Shown: piece by piece, positions 43,583 through 50,128 of the stretch
Position numbering within the stretch: position 1 is the first letter of the stretch
Layout: each line of letters starts with the position of its first letter
Source: Clostridia bacterium
GTDB taxonomy: Bacteria; Bacillota; Clostridia; Oscillospirales; Acutalibacteraceae
DNA length: 64,000 nt
Assembly: GCA_017407705.1 (NCBI GenBank)
Contig: JAFQWA010000037.1
Location: forward strand, 1 to 64,000
Direction: 5' to 3'
Made by a program: the position numbers and the translations under genes
Notes under the pieces: model-generated
What the model was told of the DNA's origin: nothing
The model's database searches: none
Seen by the model: the letters and a program-made list of their open reading frames with translations, nothing else

Positions 43583-43614
43583 AATCTTAAAGCATATTTT
43601 CAATAAAATATATA

Positions 43615-43646
43615 AAAGCCGCAGAGCTGATACTCTGCGGCTTTTA
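43615..43646 (-). terminator. Terminator of GH16 copy B
   Basis: A perfect 13-bp stem (43615-43627 with 43634-43646) with a 6-nt loop, then TATATATTTTATT on the minus strand. Confidence 0.88.
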
Positions 43647-43649
43647 AAA

Positions 43650-44759
43650 CTATCTTTTCTGATAAACACGAACATAGTCAACATAGTAGCTGAAGGGGAA
43701 ATCTGCAGCACTTGTTTTACCGATGTCGCTGGAGGTGAGTGCCAAGTCTAACATTGCATAATGCTTTCTGTGGAACTCGTCCATATTAGGATCAGTGATG
43801 TCAAACACACCCACTGTAACGCTGTTGAAATAGAATCTGATCTGTTTTTCATCCCACTCCATACCGATAACGTGCCAGTCGTTGCTTAAGTTTTCGGGAT
43901 GAGTGTAATCCATTGAGCCCTGCTTATACTCGTTCATCCAAGATGAAGCCTGCTGACCCTTTGATTGGTTAAACCAGTGCACGGTAGCGCCGTACTTTCT
44001 TCTGTTGGTGCCGTAAGACTCTAAAATGTCGATCTCACCGGTTCTGGGCCAGTAGTCACCGTTTATAGAGGTACCCATGGTCCAGAATGCAGGCCAAGCG
44101 GCTTTGCAGTTGGTATCGGGCATCTTTGCTCTCATTTCAAACACACCGTATTTCCAGTCGTGCTTTGAGGATGTGTTAATACTGCCTGAGGTGTAGTTAG
44201 CCGCTCTCTTCTGACCGTGCTGACTGCCCCAGTCGTTCACAACGGCAAACTCACCGTCGTAATACTCTTTAATTGCGGTAAGCGCAAGACTTCCGTTTTC
44301 AACCTTTACGTTTCTCTCATACTTAGTGTAGCACTGAGGCTCGTTGTTTCTGACAAAGCCTGTTTCATACACCCAGTTGTTAGTGTTGAGCTTTGTGCCG
44401 TTAAACTCATCGCTCCACACCAATTTATATTTGGGATTTTTAGCAAAATCATTCTCTCCAAGGCCCGGGACTGTTGTAGTGGGCTTTGCAGTGGTCTTTG
44501 TATAAATAATGGGTTTCCACTCGGTTTTCTCTGTAACGGGATCCTCAGGTTTAGCAGTTGTAGTTGCAACGGTGGCCGCTGTAGTGGTGGACACAGTACC
44601 CTGAGTGGTCTGTACGTCTGCCTTTTTGGTGGTGGCAGCCGTGGTGGTAGCAGTGGTGGTTGCATTCGCATCAGTGTGTGGCTGTTTGGGAGTACAGGAT
44701 GCTAAAGCCGCAACTGTTAAAGTGCAAAGCAGCACTGCCATTAAACGTTTCATTTTCAT
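43650..44759 (-). CDS. GH16 beta-glucanase-type lipoprotein (copy B)
   Basis: 369 aa from the ATG at 44759, which has AGGAG eight bases upstream. Lipobox ALASC (Cys22), a Thr-rich linker (about 28-110), then a GH16 domain nearly the same as copy A (GEIDILESYG; YKLVWSDEFNG; DYVRVYQKR end). Copy B has a short insertion near FNQSKGQQASSWMNEYKQG that copy A lacks, lying near the substrate groove, so the two may differ in specificity. Tandem duplication is the simplest origin. Confidence 0.92.
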   Translation of the reverse strand: MKMKRLMAVLLCTLTVAALASCTPKQPHTDANATTTATTTAATTKKADVQTTQGTVSTTTAATVATTTAKPEDPVTEKTEWKPIIYTKTTAKPTTTVPGLGENDFAKNPKYKLVWSDEFNGTKLNTNNWVYETGFVRNNEPQCYTKYERNVKVENGSLALTAIKEYYDGEFAVVNDWGSQHGQKRAANYTSGSINTSSKHDWKYGVFEMRAKMPDTNCKAAWPAFWTMGTSINGDYWPRTGEIDILESYGTNRRKYGATVHWFNQSKGQQASSWMNEYKQGSMDYTHPENLSNDWHVIGMEWDEKQIRFYFNSVTVGVFDITDPNMDEFHRKHYAMLDLALTSSDIGKTSAADFPFSYYVDYVRVYQKR

Positions 44760-44792
44760 AAAAAGCACTCCTTTTTTATGTGTTCTACCGCC

Positions 44793-44821
44793 ATAATAAC
44801 ACAGCAGATATTAAAAATCAA
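44793..44821 (-). promoter_or_regulatory. Promoter of GH16 copy B, overlapping the end of the URO-D-like gene
   Basis: Minus strand TTGATT (44816-44821), 17 bp, TATTAT (44793-44798). The -35 overlaps the stop codon of the upstream gene. Confidence 0.7.
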
Positions 44822-45873
44822 CAACTTTCGTTATGACTTTTTACTACCTTAACAAAGGCCTCCACGTTCTCCCATTTTACCTCTGGCTCCAATATATGTG
44901 AGGGTGCTAACAACAAGCCTCCGCCCTTGCCTACCTCTTTAATAAGCTTGGTGCACACCGCCTCAACCTCATCAGGCGTGCCGAAGGGCATAGTTGTCTG
45001 GGTACCGATACAACCCCATAAAGACACCCTATCACCAAAGGTCTGTTTCACCTTAACGGGGTCCATACACTCAGGCTGAATGGGATTTAAAATATCCACG
45101 CCGATCTCAATAAGATCCCCTAAAATCTCGAACATATTACCGTCGCCGTGGTAGAAGATGAGTATATCGGGTTTAGCCGACTTTGCTGCGTCTATCACCT
45201 TTTTAAGTCGGGGCTTGAGCATAGACCTCCATATATCAGGTGACATCATCATATTCAGCTGAGTGGCAACGTCATCACCAAGACGCAACACGTCTGCCCC
45301 TGCTTTAGCGTAGTTTTCCGCCATTTTCACACGGATATGGGTGATGTTATCCAGCTGAAGCTGAGCCAACTCAGGCTCCGCCAACATATCCATAAGGAAG
45401 GTTTCCATTCCTCTTATATACCAAGCGGTTTCAAATATGGTCATTTCCATTGGTGCAACGGAAATATAATCCTTTTCAAGATTGCTTTTTATCTGAGCAT
45501 CCAGAGCCGACCAGTCAAAGTCCTTTTCTGCATCGGGATAAGGGTATTTTGCAAAATCCTCACACTCTGCATCCATCATAGGTGACTCCATGTGTGAGAA
45601 GTGCTCCACACCGCAAAAACGCTGACCGAATCCAAACACGGGATTTATCTGAAGATTGGTCTTATCGGCAAAATATCCATCAAAACGGGTGGCATCCCCA
45701 ACAAAAGGAAGATACAGATTGCGTTGAGGGAAATCGTAATACTCCTCATAATCTGTTCTGCCGGTTTGTGCCTTAAACTTTTCAACAAGAGACGGACACA
45801 GCACAAACTCAAAAGGAATAAACTCACTGCCCTGCCTTCTCATTGCTGAAAAAAACGACTCTCTTCTGCCCAT
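44818..45873 (-). CDS. Uroporphyrinogen decarboxylase-fold protein (MtaA/CmuA-like)
   Basis: 351 aa. The URO-D fold appears in VLRLGDDVATQLNMMMSPD, the HGDGNMFEILGDLIEIGVDILNPIQPE motif and LLLAPSHILEPEV at the end. Among anaerobes such proteins are often methyltransferases acting on corrinoid proteins or demethylases rather than haem enzymes; no haem or corrinoid gene is nearby to decide. The RBS is GGAGG. It lies 13 bp after the MATE gene and is probably cotranscribed. Confidence 0.85.
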   Translation of the reverse strand: MGRRESFFSAMRRQGSEFIPFEFVLCPSLVEKFKAQTGRTDYEEYYDFPQRNLYLPFVGDATRFDGYFADKTNLQINPVFGFGQRFCGVEHFSHMESPMMDAECEDFAKYPYPDAEKDFDWSALDAQIKSNLEKDYISVAPMEMTIFETAWYIRGMETFLMDMLAEPELAQLQLDNITHIRVKMAENYAKAGADVLRLGDDVATQLNMMMSPDIWRSMLKPRLKKVIDAAKSAKPDILIFYHGDGNMFEILGDLIEIGVDILNPIQPECMDPVKVKQTFGDRVSLWGCIGTQTTMPFGTPDEVEAVCTKLIKEVGKGGGLLLAPSHILEPEVKWENVEAFVKVVKSHNESC

Positions 45874-45886
45874 AATAAAACCTCCG

Positions 45887-47254
45887 TTAATCGGTTATTT
45901 CACTGTCACGGGTAATATTTCTTATCCATTTGCCACTGGCAAGTCGCCACAAGCCTAAGGGCATTTTAAGGAACTCGTCGGTGGACATCATAAAGTACAC
46001 AGCCACCGGCGGCCAGTTAAATGCAAAGGCTAACACCGCACCCAGTGCTGTAGTTGCATAGAGGGTGGTTATATCGGTAACCAATCCGAAAGTAACGTCA
46101 CCGCCGCTACGCAGTACACCCACTATGTTGGTGGCGTTAAAGGACTGGAAGAAGGTGTAGATAGCGCCCACAAACAGCATCTGCTTTAACAACCACATTG
46201 CATTAGGCGTAAGGGTGGTGATAAGTCCTGTGAACTGACCAAACAGTATCAGCAGCAAAAATGACATCACTCCACATCCAACGCTGACGGCAATAAGTGT
46301 GTTTGCCTCTTGACGTGCTCGTTTTAACTCACCCTCACCTATGGTCTTACCTACCATAATAGAGGTTGCATTTGCAATGCCAAAGCCCACTACGGTGGTG
46401 AGTCGGCACAGAACAGATACTATATTAGCGGCAGCTACTGCGTCGTCACCCATTCTGCCCAGCACCATCTGCTGTGAGGATATGCCAAAGGCCCACATAA
46501 ACTCGTTTACTAAAACGGGAACGCTGTATTTTATAAAGTCCATATACAGATATTTGTTGAACACAAAAATGTGCTTTGCTTTAAAACGCAGCACCTTTTC
46601 GCCGTAACGGGCGTAAAACAGTACCATTATAAACTCGGAAATTCTCGCTATTAAGGTGGCAACAGCCGCTCCCTTTATGCCCATAGCAGGAACGCCCAGT
46701 GCGCCGAATATGAAAATGTAGTTGAGTATACCGTTTATGAAGAAGGATGCAAGGTAGATAAACATAGATACCTTAACATTCTCAATGCTTCGAAGCATAT
46801 TCAGATATATGTTGGTCACCGCCATAAACACATATCCAAAGCCCACTATACGCAGATACTCAGCACCTAAAGTAATGAGGCGGCTTTCGTTGGTGTATAT
46901 TTTCATTAAAAGCTCAGGGCAAACTATTGATAAAAATGAAAATACCACGCTTACCGCAAGTGCCAACTGCATTGCAATACCCGTTATTTTACGGATAGTC
47001 TTAATGTCACCCTTGCCGTTGTACTGAGCAGCAAGTACGTTGCCGCCGGCAGAAAGTCCGAACAAAAACACCGAGAATAGGAAGGTGGGTTGGTTTGCCA
47101 GCGACGAGGCAGACAGCTCAGGCTGGGATACGTTCATCAGCATAAAGGTATCCAGCATTGAAACCGCAACGTTTATTAGGTTTTGCAGAATGATGGGCAC
47201 CGAAATGACCAACATACGGGATAAAAATTGTTTAGTAAAAATAAAATTCTTCAC
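45887..47254 (-). CDS. MATE family efflux transporter
   Basis: 455 aa with 12 membrane helices, N-terminal half starting VISVPIILQNLINVAVSMLDTFML and containing SLANQPTFLFSVFLFGLSAGGNVLAAQYNGKGD; both are typical of the NorM/DinF-like group. It exports cationic or organic compounds using an ion gradient. The start is GTG at 47254 with AAGGTG upstream. Expressed from a good promoter with the URO-D-like gene downstream. Confidence 0.93.
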   Translation of the reverse strand: MKNFIFTKQFLSRMLVISVPIILQNLINVAVSMLDTFMLMNVSQPELSASSLANQPTFLFSVFLFGLSAGGNVLAAQYNGKGDIKTIRKITGIAMQLALAVSVVFSFLSIVCPELLMKIYTNESRLITLGAEYLRIVGFGYVFMAVTNIYLNMLRSIENVKVSMFIYLASFFINGILNYIFIFGALGVPAMGIKGAAVATLIARISEFIMVLFYARYGEKVLRFKAKHIFVFNKYLYMDFIKYSVPVLVNEFMWAFGISSQQMVLGRMGDDAVAAANIVSVLCRLTTVVGFGIANATSIMVGKTIGEGELKRARQEANTLIAVSVGCGVMSFLLLILFGQFTGLITTLTPNAMWLLKQMLFVGAIYTFFQSFNATNIVGVLRSGGDVTFGLVTDITTLYATTALGAVLAFAFNWPPVAVYFMMSTDEFLKMPLGLWRLASGKWIRNITRDSEITD

Positions 47255-47295
47255 TTTTTCACCTTAGTTAACTATATACTCTCATTTCTCTACTG

Positions 47296-47324
47296 ATTAT
47301 ATAATAGACTAATACAAAATGCAA
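47296..47324 (-). promoter_or_regulatory. Promoter of MATE and URO-D-like genes
   Basis: Minus strand TTGCAT (47319-47324), 17 bp, TATAAT (47296-47301). Confidence 0.75.
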
Positions 47325-47366
47325 TTTTTATTTTAATGAAATTACAGTAAAAAACGGATTTTATAC

Positions 47367-47395
47367 TTGACAATCGGCGGTTAAAAAAGTATAAT
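47367..47395 (+). promoter_or_regulatory. Consensus promoter of tRNA-Leu
   Basis: A perfect TTGACA (47367-47372), 17 bp and TATAAT (47390-47395), 15 bp before the tRNA. Confidence 0.9.
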
Positions 47396-47410
47396 AGTTT
47401 TTGCAGATTT

Positions 47411-47497
47411 GCCGCTGTGGCGGAACTGGCAGACGCCCGGGACTTAAAATCCCGTGAGGTAACACTCGTACCGGTTCGATTCCGGTCAGCGGCACCA
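47411..47497 (+). tRNA. tRNA-Leu, anticodon TAA
   Basis: Acceptor GCCGCTG pairs with CAGCGGC (ends 47493), then A and encoded CCA. Anticodon stem CGGGA/TCCCG encloses CTTAAAA, giving TAA. The long variable arm (GTGAGGTAACACTC region) marks a class II tRNA, and the T-loop is TTCGATT. 87 nt. Confidence 0.95.
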
Positions 47498-47540
47498 ACA
47501 AAGAAGGAACTTTTGTCTACCAAAAGTTCCTTCTTTGTTT
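47498..47540 (+). terminator. Terminator of tRNA-Leu
   Basis: A perfect 19-bp stem whose 5' arm starts at the terminal A of the tRNA CCA (47497-47515 with 47521-47539), 5-nt loop and T-rich 3' arm. Confidence 0.92.
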
Positions 47541-47542
47541 AT

Positions 47543-47711
47543 CCATTGCGAAAGCAATGGCATATCATCACGCTTTAGCGTGTATATCATCACCGAAGGT
47601 GCATATCATCAACCGTAGGTTGTATGGCTTTCGCAATGATGATATACCGCGTACTGCGTTGCGGATGATATGCAAAACTGCGTTTTGATGATATACAAGG
47701 CTACGCCTTGA
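47543..47711. repeat. Array of short hairpins joined by a conserved 9-nt spacer
   Basis: Three copies of ATATCATCA (47562, 47584, 47603) are followed by three inverted copies TGATGATAT (47637, 47663 with one change, 47686). Between spacers sit different small palindromes with 3-4 nt loops: CATTGC-GAAA-GCAATG, CACGC-TTTA-GCGTG, CACC-GAA-GGTG, AACC-GTA-GGTT, CAAAAC-TGC-GTTTTG and CAAGGC-TAC-GCCTTG. The left and right halves form a large inverted repeat. It lies in the gap between the tRNA-Leu terminator and the DUF3592 gene. Origin unknown. Confidence 0.85.
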
Positions 47712-47735
47712 TTTATTTTTAAAAAATGATATAAT
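47708..47735 (+). promoter_or_regulatory. Promoter of the DUF3592 gene, -35 supplied by the hairpin array
   Basis: TTGATT (47708-47713), 16 bp, TATAAT (47730-47735). The -35 overlaps the end of the last hairpin unit. Confidence 0.65.
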
Positions 47736-47738
47736 GAA

Positions 47739-47751
47739 TTCGACAAACTTG
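47739..47751 (+). repeat. Left 13-bp inverted repeat flanking the DUF3592 gene
   Basis: TTCGACAAACTTG here and its exact reverse complement at 48199-48211 bracket the gene. It lies around the predicted transcription start. Confidence 0.85.
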
Positions 47752-47774
47752 AATTTGACGAGGAGATTAGCAAG

Positions 47775-48182
47775 ATGAAAGCCGCCAAAATAGTTGGTAT
47801 TATTTTTCTTATAATAGGTTTGTTGTTTGCCATTTTGGGGTCAATTAAGTATATTACTTCGTCCATTGCAACTGATGAACGCATATATGCAACTGCACAT
47901 ATCGTTAAAATTGATGAGCGAAAGACGGGAGACCCCGAATTCCCTATTGAATACACTACTTTTGTAGAATTTGAAGTAGACGGCAAAAACATAACCGCCA
48001 ACTTAAACACACATAATTCGAGTTTCAAAATAGGTAAACAGGTAGATGTATACTATTTTAAAAACGATTTGCAAACGGTGTATGAAGTAGGAAGCAATAC
48101 TAATTATTTCATATTTGCGTCGGTTGGACTACTATTTGCAATACTGGGAGCAATATTAACATTTAGAAGAAATACTGTTTAA
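47775..48182 (+). CDS. DUF3592-type small membrane protein
   Basis: 135 aa. Helices at about 5-25 and 112-130 flank an extracytoplasmic beta-rich loop with the DUF3592 pattern (ATAHIVKIDERKTG, then FEVDGK...KIGKQVDVYYF). Function unknown. The RBS is GAGGAG, eight to nine bases before the ATG. It stands alone between two inverted repeats in the accessory stretch after tRNA-Leu. Confidence 0.8.
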   Translation: MKAAKIVGIIFLIIGLLFAILGSIKYITSSIATDERIYATAHIVKIDERKTGDPEFPIEYTTFVEFEVDGKNITANLNTHNSSFKIGKQVDVYYFKNDLQTVYEVGSNTNYFIFASVGLLFAILGAILTFRRNTV

Positions 48183-48198
48183 TGCAGCTACGCCAATC

Positions 48199-48211
48199 CA
48201 AGTTTGTCGAA
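48199..48211 (-). repeat. Right 13-bp inverted repeat flanking the DUF3592 gene
   Basis: CAAGTTTGTCGAA, the exact reverse complement of 47739-47751, 17 bp after the gene. Confidence 0.85.
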
Positions 48212-48280
48212 CGGGGTCGATACACTACTTTTACTTACTCTTACCTCGATTCTACTCCGTTTGGTTACTCTTTCGCAGAA

Positions 48281-48314
48281 AACAGAGCACCTTAAAAAAG
48301 GTGCTCTGTTTTTT
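48281..48314 (+). terminator. Intrinsic terminator, bidirectional
   Basis: Stem AACAGAGCACC / GGTGCTCTGTT with an 8-nt loop and T6. It is about 100 bp after the DUF3592 gene and, on the minus strand, directly follows the tRNA-like remnant. Confidence 0.85.
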
Positions 48315-48325
48315 GTTTGTTGCAA

Positions 48326-48339
48326 GGAATCGAACCGGT
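48326..48339 (-). other. tRNA T-arm-like remnant
   Basis: On the minus strand ACCGGTTCGATTCC is identical to 14 nt of the T-arm of tRNA-Leu (47470-47483). It sits about 20 nt before a terminator, the same arrangement as both intact tRNAs here. The 3' T-stem and acceptor do not pair, so it is not a functional tRNA. The rest of 48183-48497 (315 bp) holds several short palindromes and no gene I can support. Confidence 0.4.
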
Positions 48340-48446
48340 GTGTCCATCCCGAGCGATATCCCCAAAAGGGGTGAGCGAGTGGGGACATTTTGACGACGGC
48401 ATCGCCGTCACGAGATTCGACGAAGTCGGCATCACCTATCACTTAT

Positions 48447-48475
48447 TTGCAAATGGTTATGTTTTGTGATATAAT
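48447..48475 (+). promoter_or_regulatory. Promoter of the hypothetical gene at 48498
   Basis: TTGCAA (48447-48452), 17 bp, TATAAT (48470-48475), 22 bp before the ATG. Confidence 0.75.
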
Positions 48476-48497
48476 TAATTGCAAAGGAGGCATTATT

Positions 48498-48905
48498 ATG
48501 AATGAGTTTACTGCTATCAAAAATAATCAGGATATTGCCGAGTTTTTAGATAAAGCAAACGGTCTTCACGACGGATATATTATATCCGTAAAATATTCCA
48601 ACAACGGAATTAAACATATCAACGGAGGATACACATTTAATCCCGAATTTACCGAATTGGCTATTAGCATATTGGTAACAAGTATTAACGATACCGCAGT
48701 GGAGTTGTTATTTGAAAATATTGATCAATGGCAAATCAAAGAGGGTCATTTCGAAATTACAGAAACAGCTATTTCTTTTACAGAAAGCGGTTCCGTTATT
48801 TGGACAGACGATTGCTCCACCTCACCTGAATTTCTAAATGAAGGATCTTATGTTATTGCCAAAACTATGAAATGGCGAATTAACAACGAATCCCTGAAAG
48901 ACTGA
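48498..48905 (+). CDS. Hypothetical protein, unknown family
   Basis: 135 aa, acidic, soluble, no signal peptide or helix. Beta-rich pattern after NGLHDGYIISVKYSNNGI, reminiscent of small stand-alone domains around immunity proteins, but I cannot place it in a family. AAAGGAGG precedes the ATG by nine bases and there is a good promoter, so it is expressed. The last codons (LKD-stop) fall inside a 23-bp sequence repeated at 49052. Confidence 0.72.
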   Translation: MNEFTAIKNNQDIAEFLDKANGLHDGYIISVKYSNNGIKHINGGYTFNPEFTELAISILVTSINDTAVELLFENIDQWQIKEGHFEITETAISFTESGSVIWTDDCSTSPEFLNEGSYVIAKTMKWRINNESLKD

Positions 48906-48919
48906 TGCGCTTGTGTCAG
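48897..48919 (+). repeat. 23-bp direct repeat, copy 1
   Basis: Begins AAAGACTGATGCGC and ends TTGTGTCAG. Identical at 49052-49074, 155 bp away. This copy contains the 3' end of the hypothetical gene but lacks the T-rich 3' arm, so it is a broken terminator. Confidence 0.9.
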
Positions 48920-48935
48920 CCCGATTTCACTTTAC

Positions 48936-48964
48936 TTGCATTATTACATCACTTGTGCTATACT
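48936..48964 (+). promoter_or_regulatory. Promoter of the candidate small RNA
   Basis: TTGCAT (48936-48941), 17 bp, TATACT (48959-48964) with an extended TGc. Predicted start at the G at 48971. Confidence 0.65.
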
Positions 48965-48970
48965 TTTTCT

Positions 48971-49080
48971 GGTTCGTAGTCGTGGACCTGTGAACGCAGG
49001 GTCGGTGGTGGGGTGCAAGCAAGGCGTTCACCGAAGCCGAACGGACGAGCTAAAGACTGATGCGCTTGTGTCAGTCTTTT
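48971..49080 (+). ncRNA. Candidate small RNA of about 110 nt, unclassified
   Basis: A G-rich non-coding segment sits exactly between the promoter and an intrinsic terminator (AAAGACTGA 49052-49060 with TCAGTCTTT 49071-49079, T-run). Inside, GTGAACGC (48990-48997) pairs perfectly with GCGTTCAC (49024-49031), and GTTCG near 48972 can pair with CGAAC near 49038. No SRP, RNase P, tmRNA, 6S or known riboswitch core is recognised. No ORF with a ribosome site spans it. With the flanking promoter regions it accounts for the 427-bp gap before thiT. Confidence 0.55.
49052..49074 (+). repeat. 23-bp direct repeat, copy 2 (in the small-RNA terminator)
   Basis: Identical to 48897-48919; here it is followed by TCTTTTTAT, completing a functional terminator. 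Confidence 0.9.
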
Positions 49081-49122
49081 TATTTGCCCAAAATCTATTC
49101 CTAAAAAATTTTTCATTCCCTC

Positions 49123-49152
49123 TTGACATTTTGGGATAAGTGGGTATATAAT
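49123..49152 (+). promoter_or_regulatory. Promoter of the TPP riboswitch-thiT unit
   Basis: TTGACA (49123-49128), 18 bp, TATAAT (49147-49152). Confidence 0.85.
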
Positions 49153-49167
49153 ACCAAAAAAGCATAT

Positions 49168-49262
49168 TACTGGGGTGCTGGTGTAATCCGGCTGAGATTG
49201 AGTCTGCTAACGGCTCTGACCCATATAACCTGATTCGGATAATGCCGGCGTAGGGAAAGGTA
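49168..49262 (+). promoter_or_regulatory. TPP riboswitch (THI element)
   Basis: All conserved blocks are present in order: GGGGTGC (P1/P2), GGCTGAGAT, GACCC-ATATAACCTGAT and GGATAATGCCGGCGTAGGGA. It senses thiamine pyrophosphate and controls thiT downstream through the terminator at 49271. Confidence 0.96.
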
Positions 49263-49270
49263 CCGCTCAA

Positions 49271-49306
49271 CGCTTGAGACTTATTTGGGTCTTGGGCGCT
49301 TTTTTA
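49271..49306 (+). terminator. Expression-platform terminator of the TPP riboswitch
   Basis: Stem CGCTTGAGAC / GTCTTGGGCG with G-U pairs, then T6 at 49300-49305. The 5' side can presumably pair alternatively with the aptamer 3' end. Confidence 0.82.
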
Positions 49307-49332
49307 TTTTACTTAACTTGGAGGACTGTAAA

Positions 49333-49908
49333 ATGCCAAAGAATAATCAAAAACAGCTTACTCAGCGACTTGTGATATCTGCGATCTTCATTGCAATATC
49401 CATTGTTTTAAACGAACTTTTAGCTATCAGACTGCCCTGGAGCGGCAGCGTCACCTTCTTCAGTATGGTTCCCTTGGCACTGCTGGGCTGGCAGTACGGA
49501 CTTGGCTGGGGTATGGTCTGCGGCACTGTAATGGGCACCTTAGACCTGCTTATCGGCGGACTTGCCAATTTCTCCTATGTTAACGGCATTACCGCTTATC
49601 TCATTCTCATTCTCGCCGACTACCTTGTGGCTTACGGCGTTATGGGTGTATCCGGCGTGTTTAAGAAGGTTATCAAAAACTCCTATGTAGCTTTCGGACT
49701 GGGCGCTGCTTTGGCTTGTGCACTGAGATTTGTGTGCCACTTTATTTCAGGTGTTACCATCTGGGCTGACTATGCCGACGGCTTTGCAAACGTTTGGCTC
49801 TACTCCTTAACCTACAACGGCGGATATATGCTGCCCGAGCTTATCATCACTGTTATAGGCTGTGTTGCCATATTAAAACCTGCTCAAAAGCTGTTTAAAA
49901 TCAACTGA
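49333..49908 (+). CDS. thiT: Thiamine transporter S component (ThiT)
   Basis: 191 aa with six membrane helices, the size of ECF S components. RLPWSGSVTFFSMVPLALLG and the WQYGLGWGM...FVCHFISGVTIWADYA region are the ThiT thiamine-binding residues (Trp, Tyr, His rich). Works with a shared ECF energising module that is not in this window. The TPP riboswitch upstream confirms thiamine specificity. The RBS is TTGGAGGAC; the ATG at 49333 is the first after the riboswitch terminator. Confidence 0.95.
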   Translation: MPKNNQKQLTQRLVISAIFIAISIVLNELLAIRLPWSGSVTFFSMVPLALLGWQYGLGWGMVCGTVMGTLDLLIGGLANFSYVNGITAYLILILADYLVAYGVMGVSGVFKKVIKNSYVAFGLGAALACALRFVCHFISGVTIWADYADGFANVWLYSLTYNGGYMLPELIITVIGCVAILKPAQKLFKIN

Positions 49909-49923
49909 TTTTAAAAATCTTTT

Positions 49924-49959
49924 ACCTCCTTTCAGGGTGTTCCCTGAAGGGAGGTTTTT
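49924..49959 (+). terminator. Terminator of thiT
   Basis: A 14-bp stem ACCTCC...CAGGG / CCCTG...GGAGGT (one G-U) with a short loop and T5. Confidence 0.92.
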
Positions 49960-50065
49960 CATTCAACAGTAAAAATTATTATACTCGCCTCCTAAAAACT
50001 TTTAAATATTTGACGATTTTAGGCGAAAATTTGTAATATTTTTAGGGGTATACCAAAGAAACTTC

Positions 50066-50094
50066 TTGCAAAATTTTAACAATTCACTTATAAT
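50066..50094 (+). promoter_or_regulatory. Promoter of the first AraC/PocR regulator
   Basis: TTGCAA (50066-50071), 17 bp, TATAAT (50089-50094). A box TTTAGGGGTATA lies about 25 bp upstream of the -35 and is matched before the second copy. Confidence 0.75.
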
Positions 50095-50128
50095 AGTTAT
50101 ATATTTGTTTTATTTTGGGAGATATGTA

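Noticed and set aside
44818..45873. Haem biosynthesis uroporphyrinogen decarboxylase (hemE)
   Set aside because: No haem genes are nearby and the overall pattern is closer to the MtaA/CmuA-like branch.
47543..47711. CRISPR array
   Set aside because: The constant element is only 9 nt and reverses orientation midway, the variable parts are palindromes, and there are no cas genes.
48188..48442. 84-codon minus-strand ORF
   Set aside because: It overlaps a terminator and the tRNA-like remnant, has no RBS and contains many palindromes; it is better explained as non-coding.
48971..49080. SRP RNA (4.5S), RNase P RNA or 6S RNA
   Set aside because: The SRP tetraloop/GGAAG core, RNase P conserved blocks and the 6S long bulged stem are not visible.
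48936..49139. 67-codon plus-strand ORF over the candidate small RNA
   Set aside because: It starts upstream of the predicted transcription start, has no RBS and crosses the terminator.
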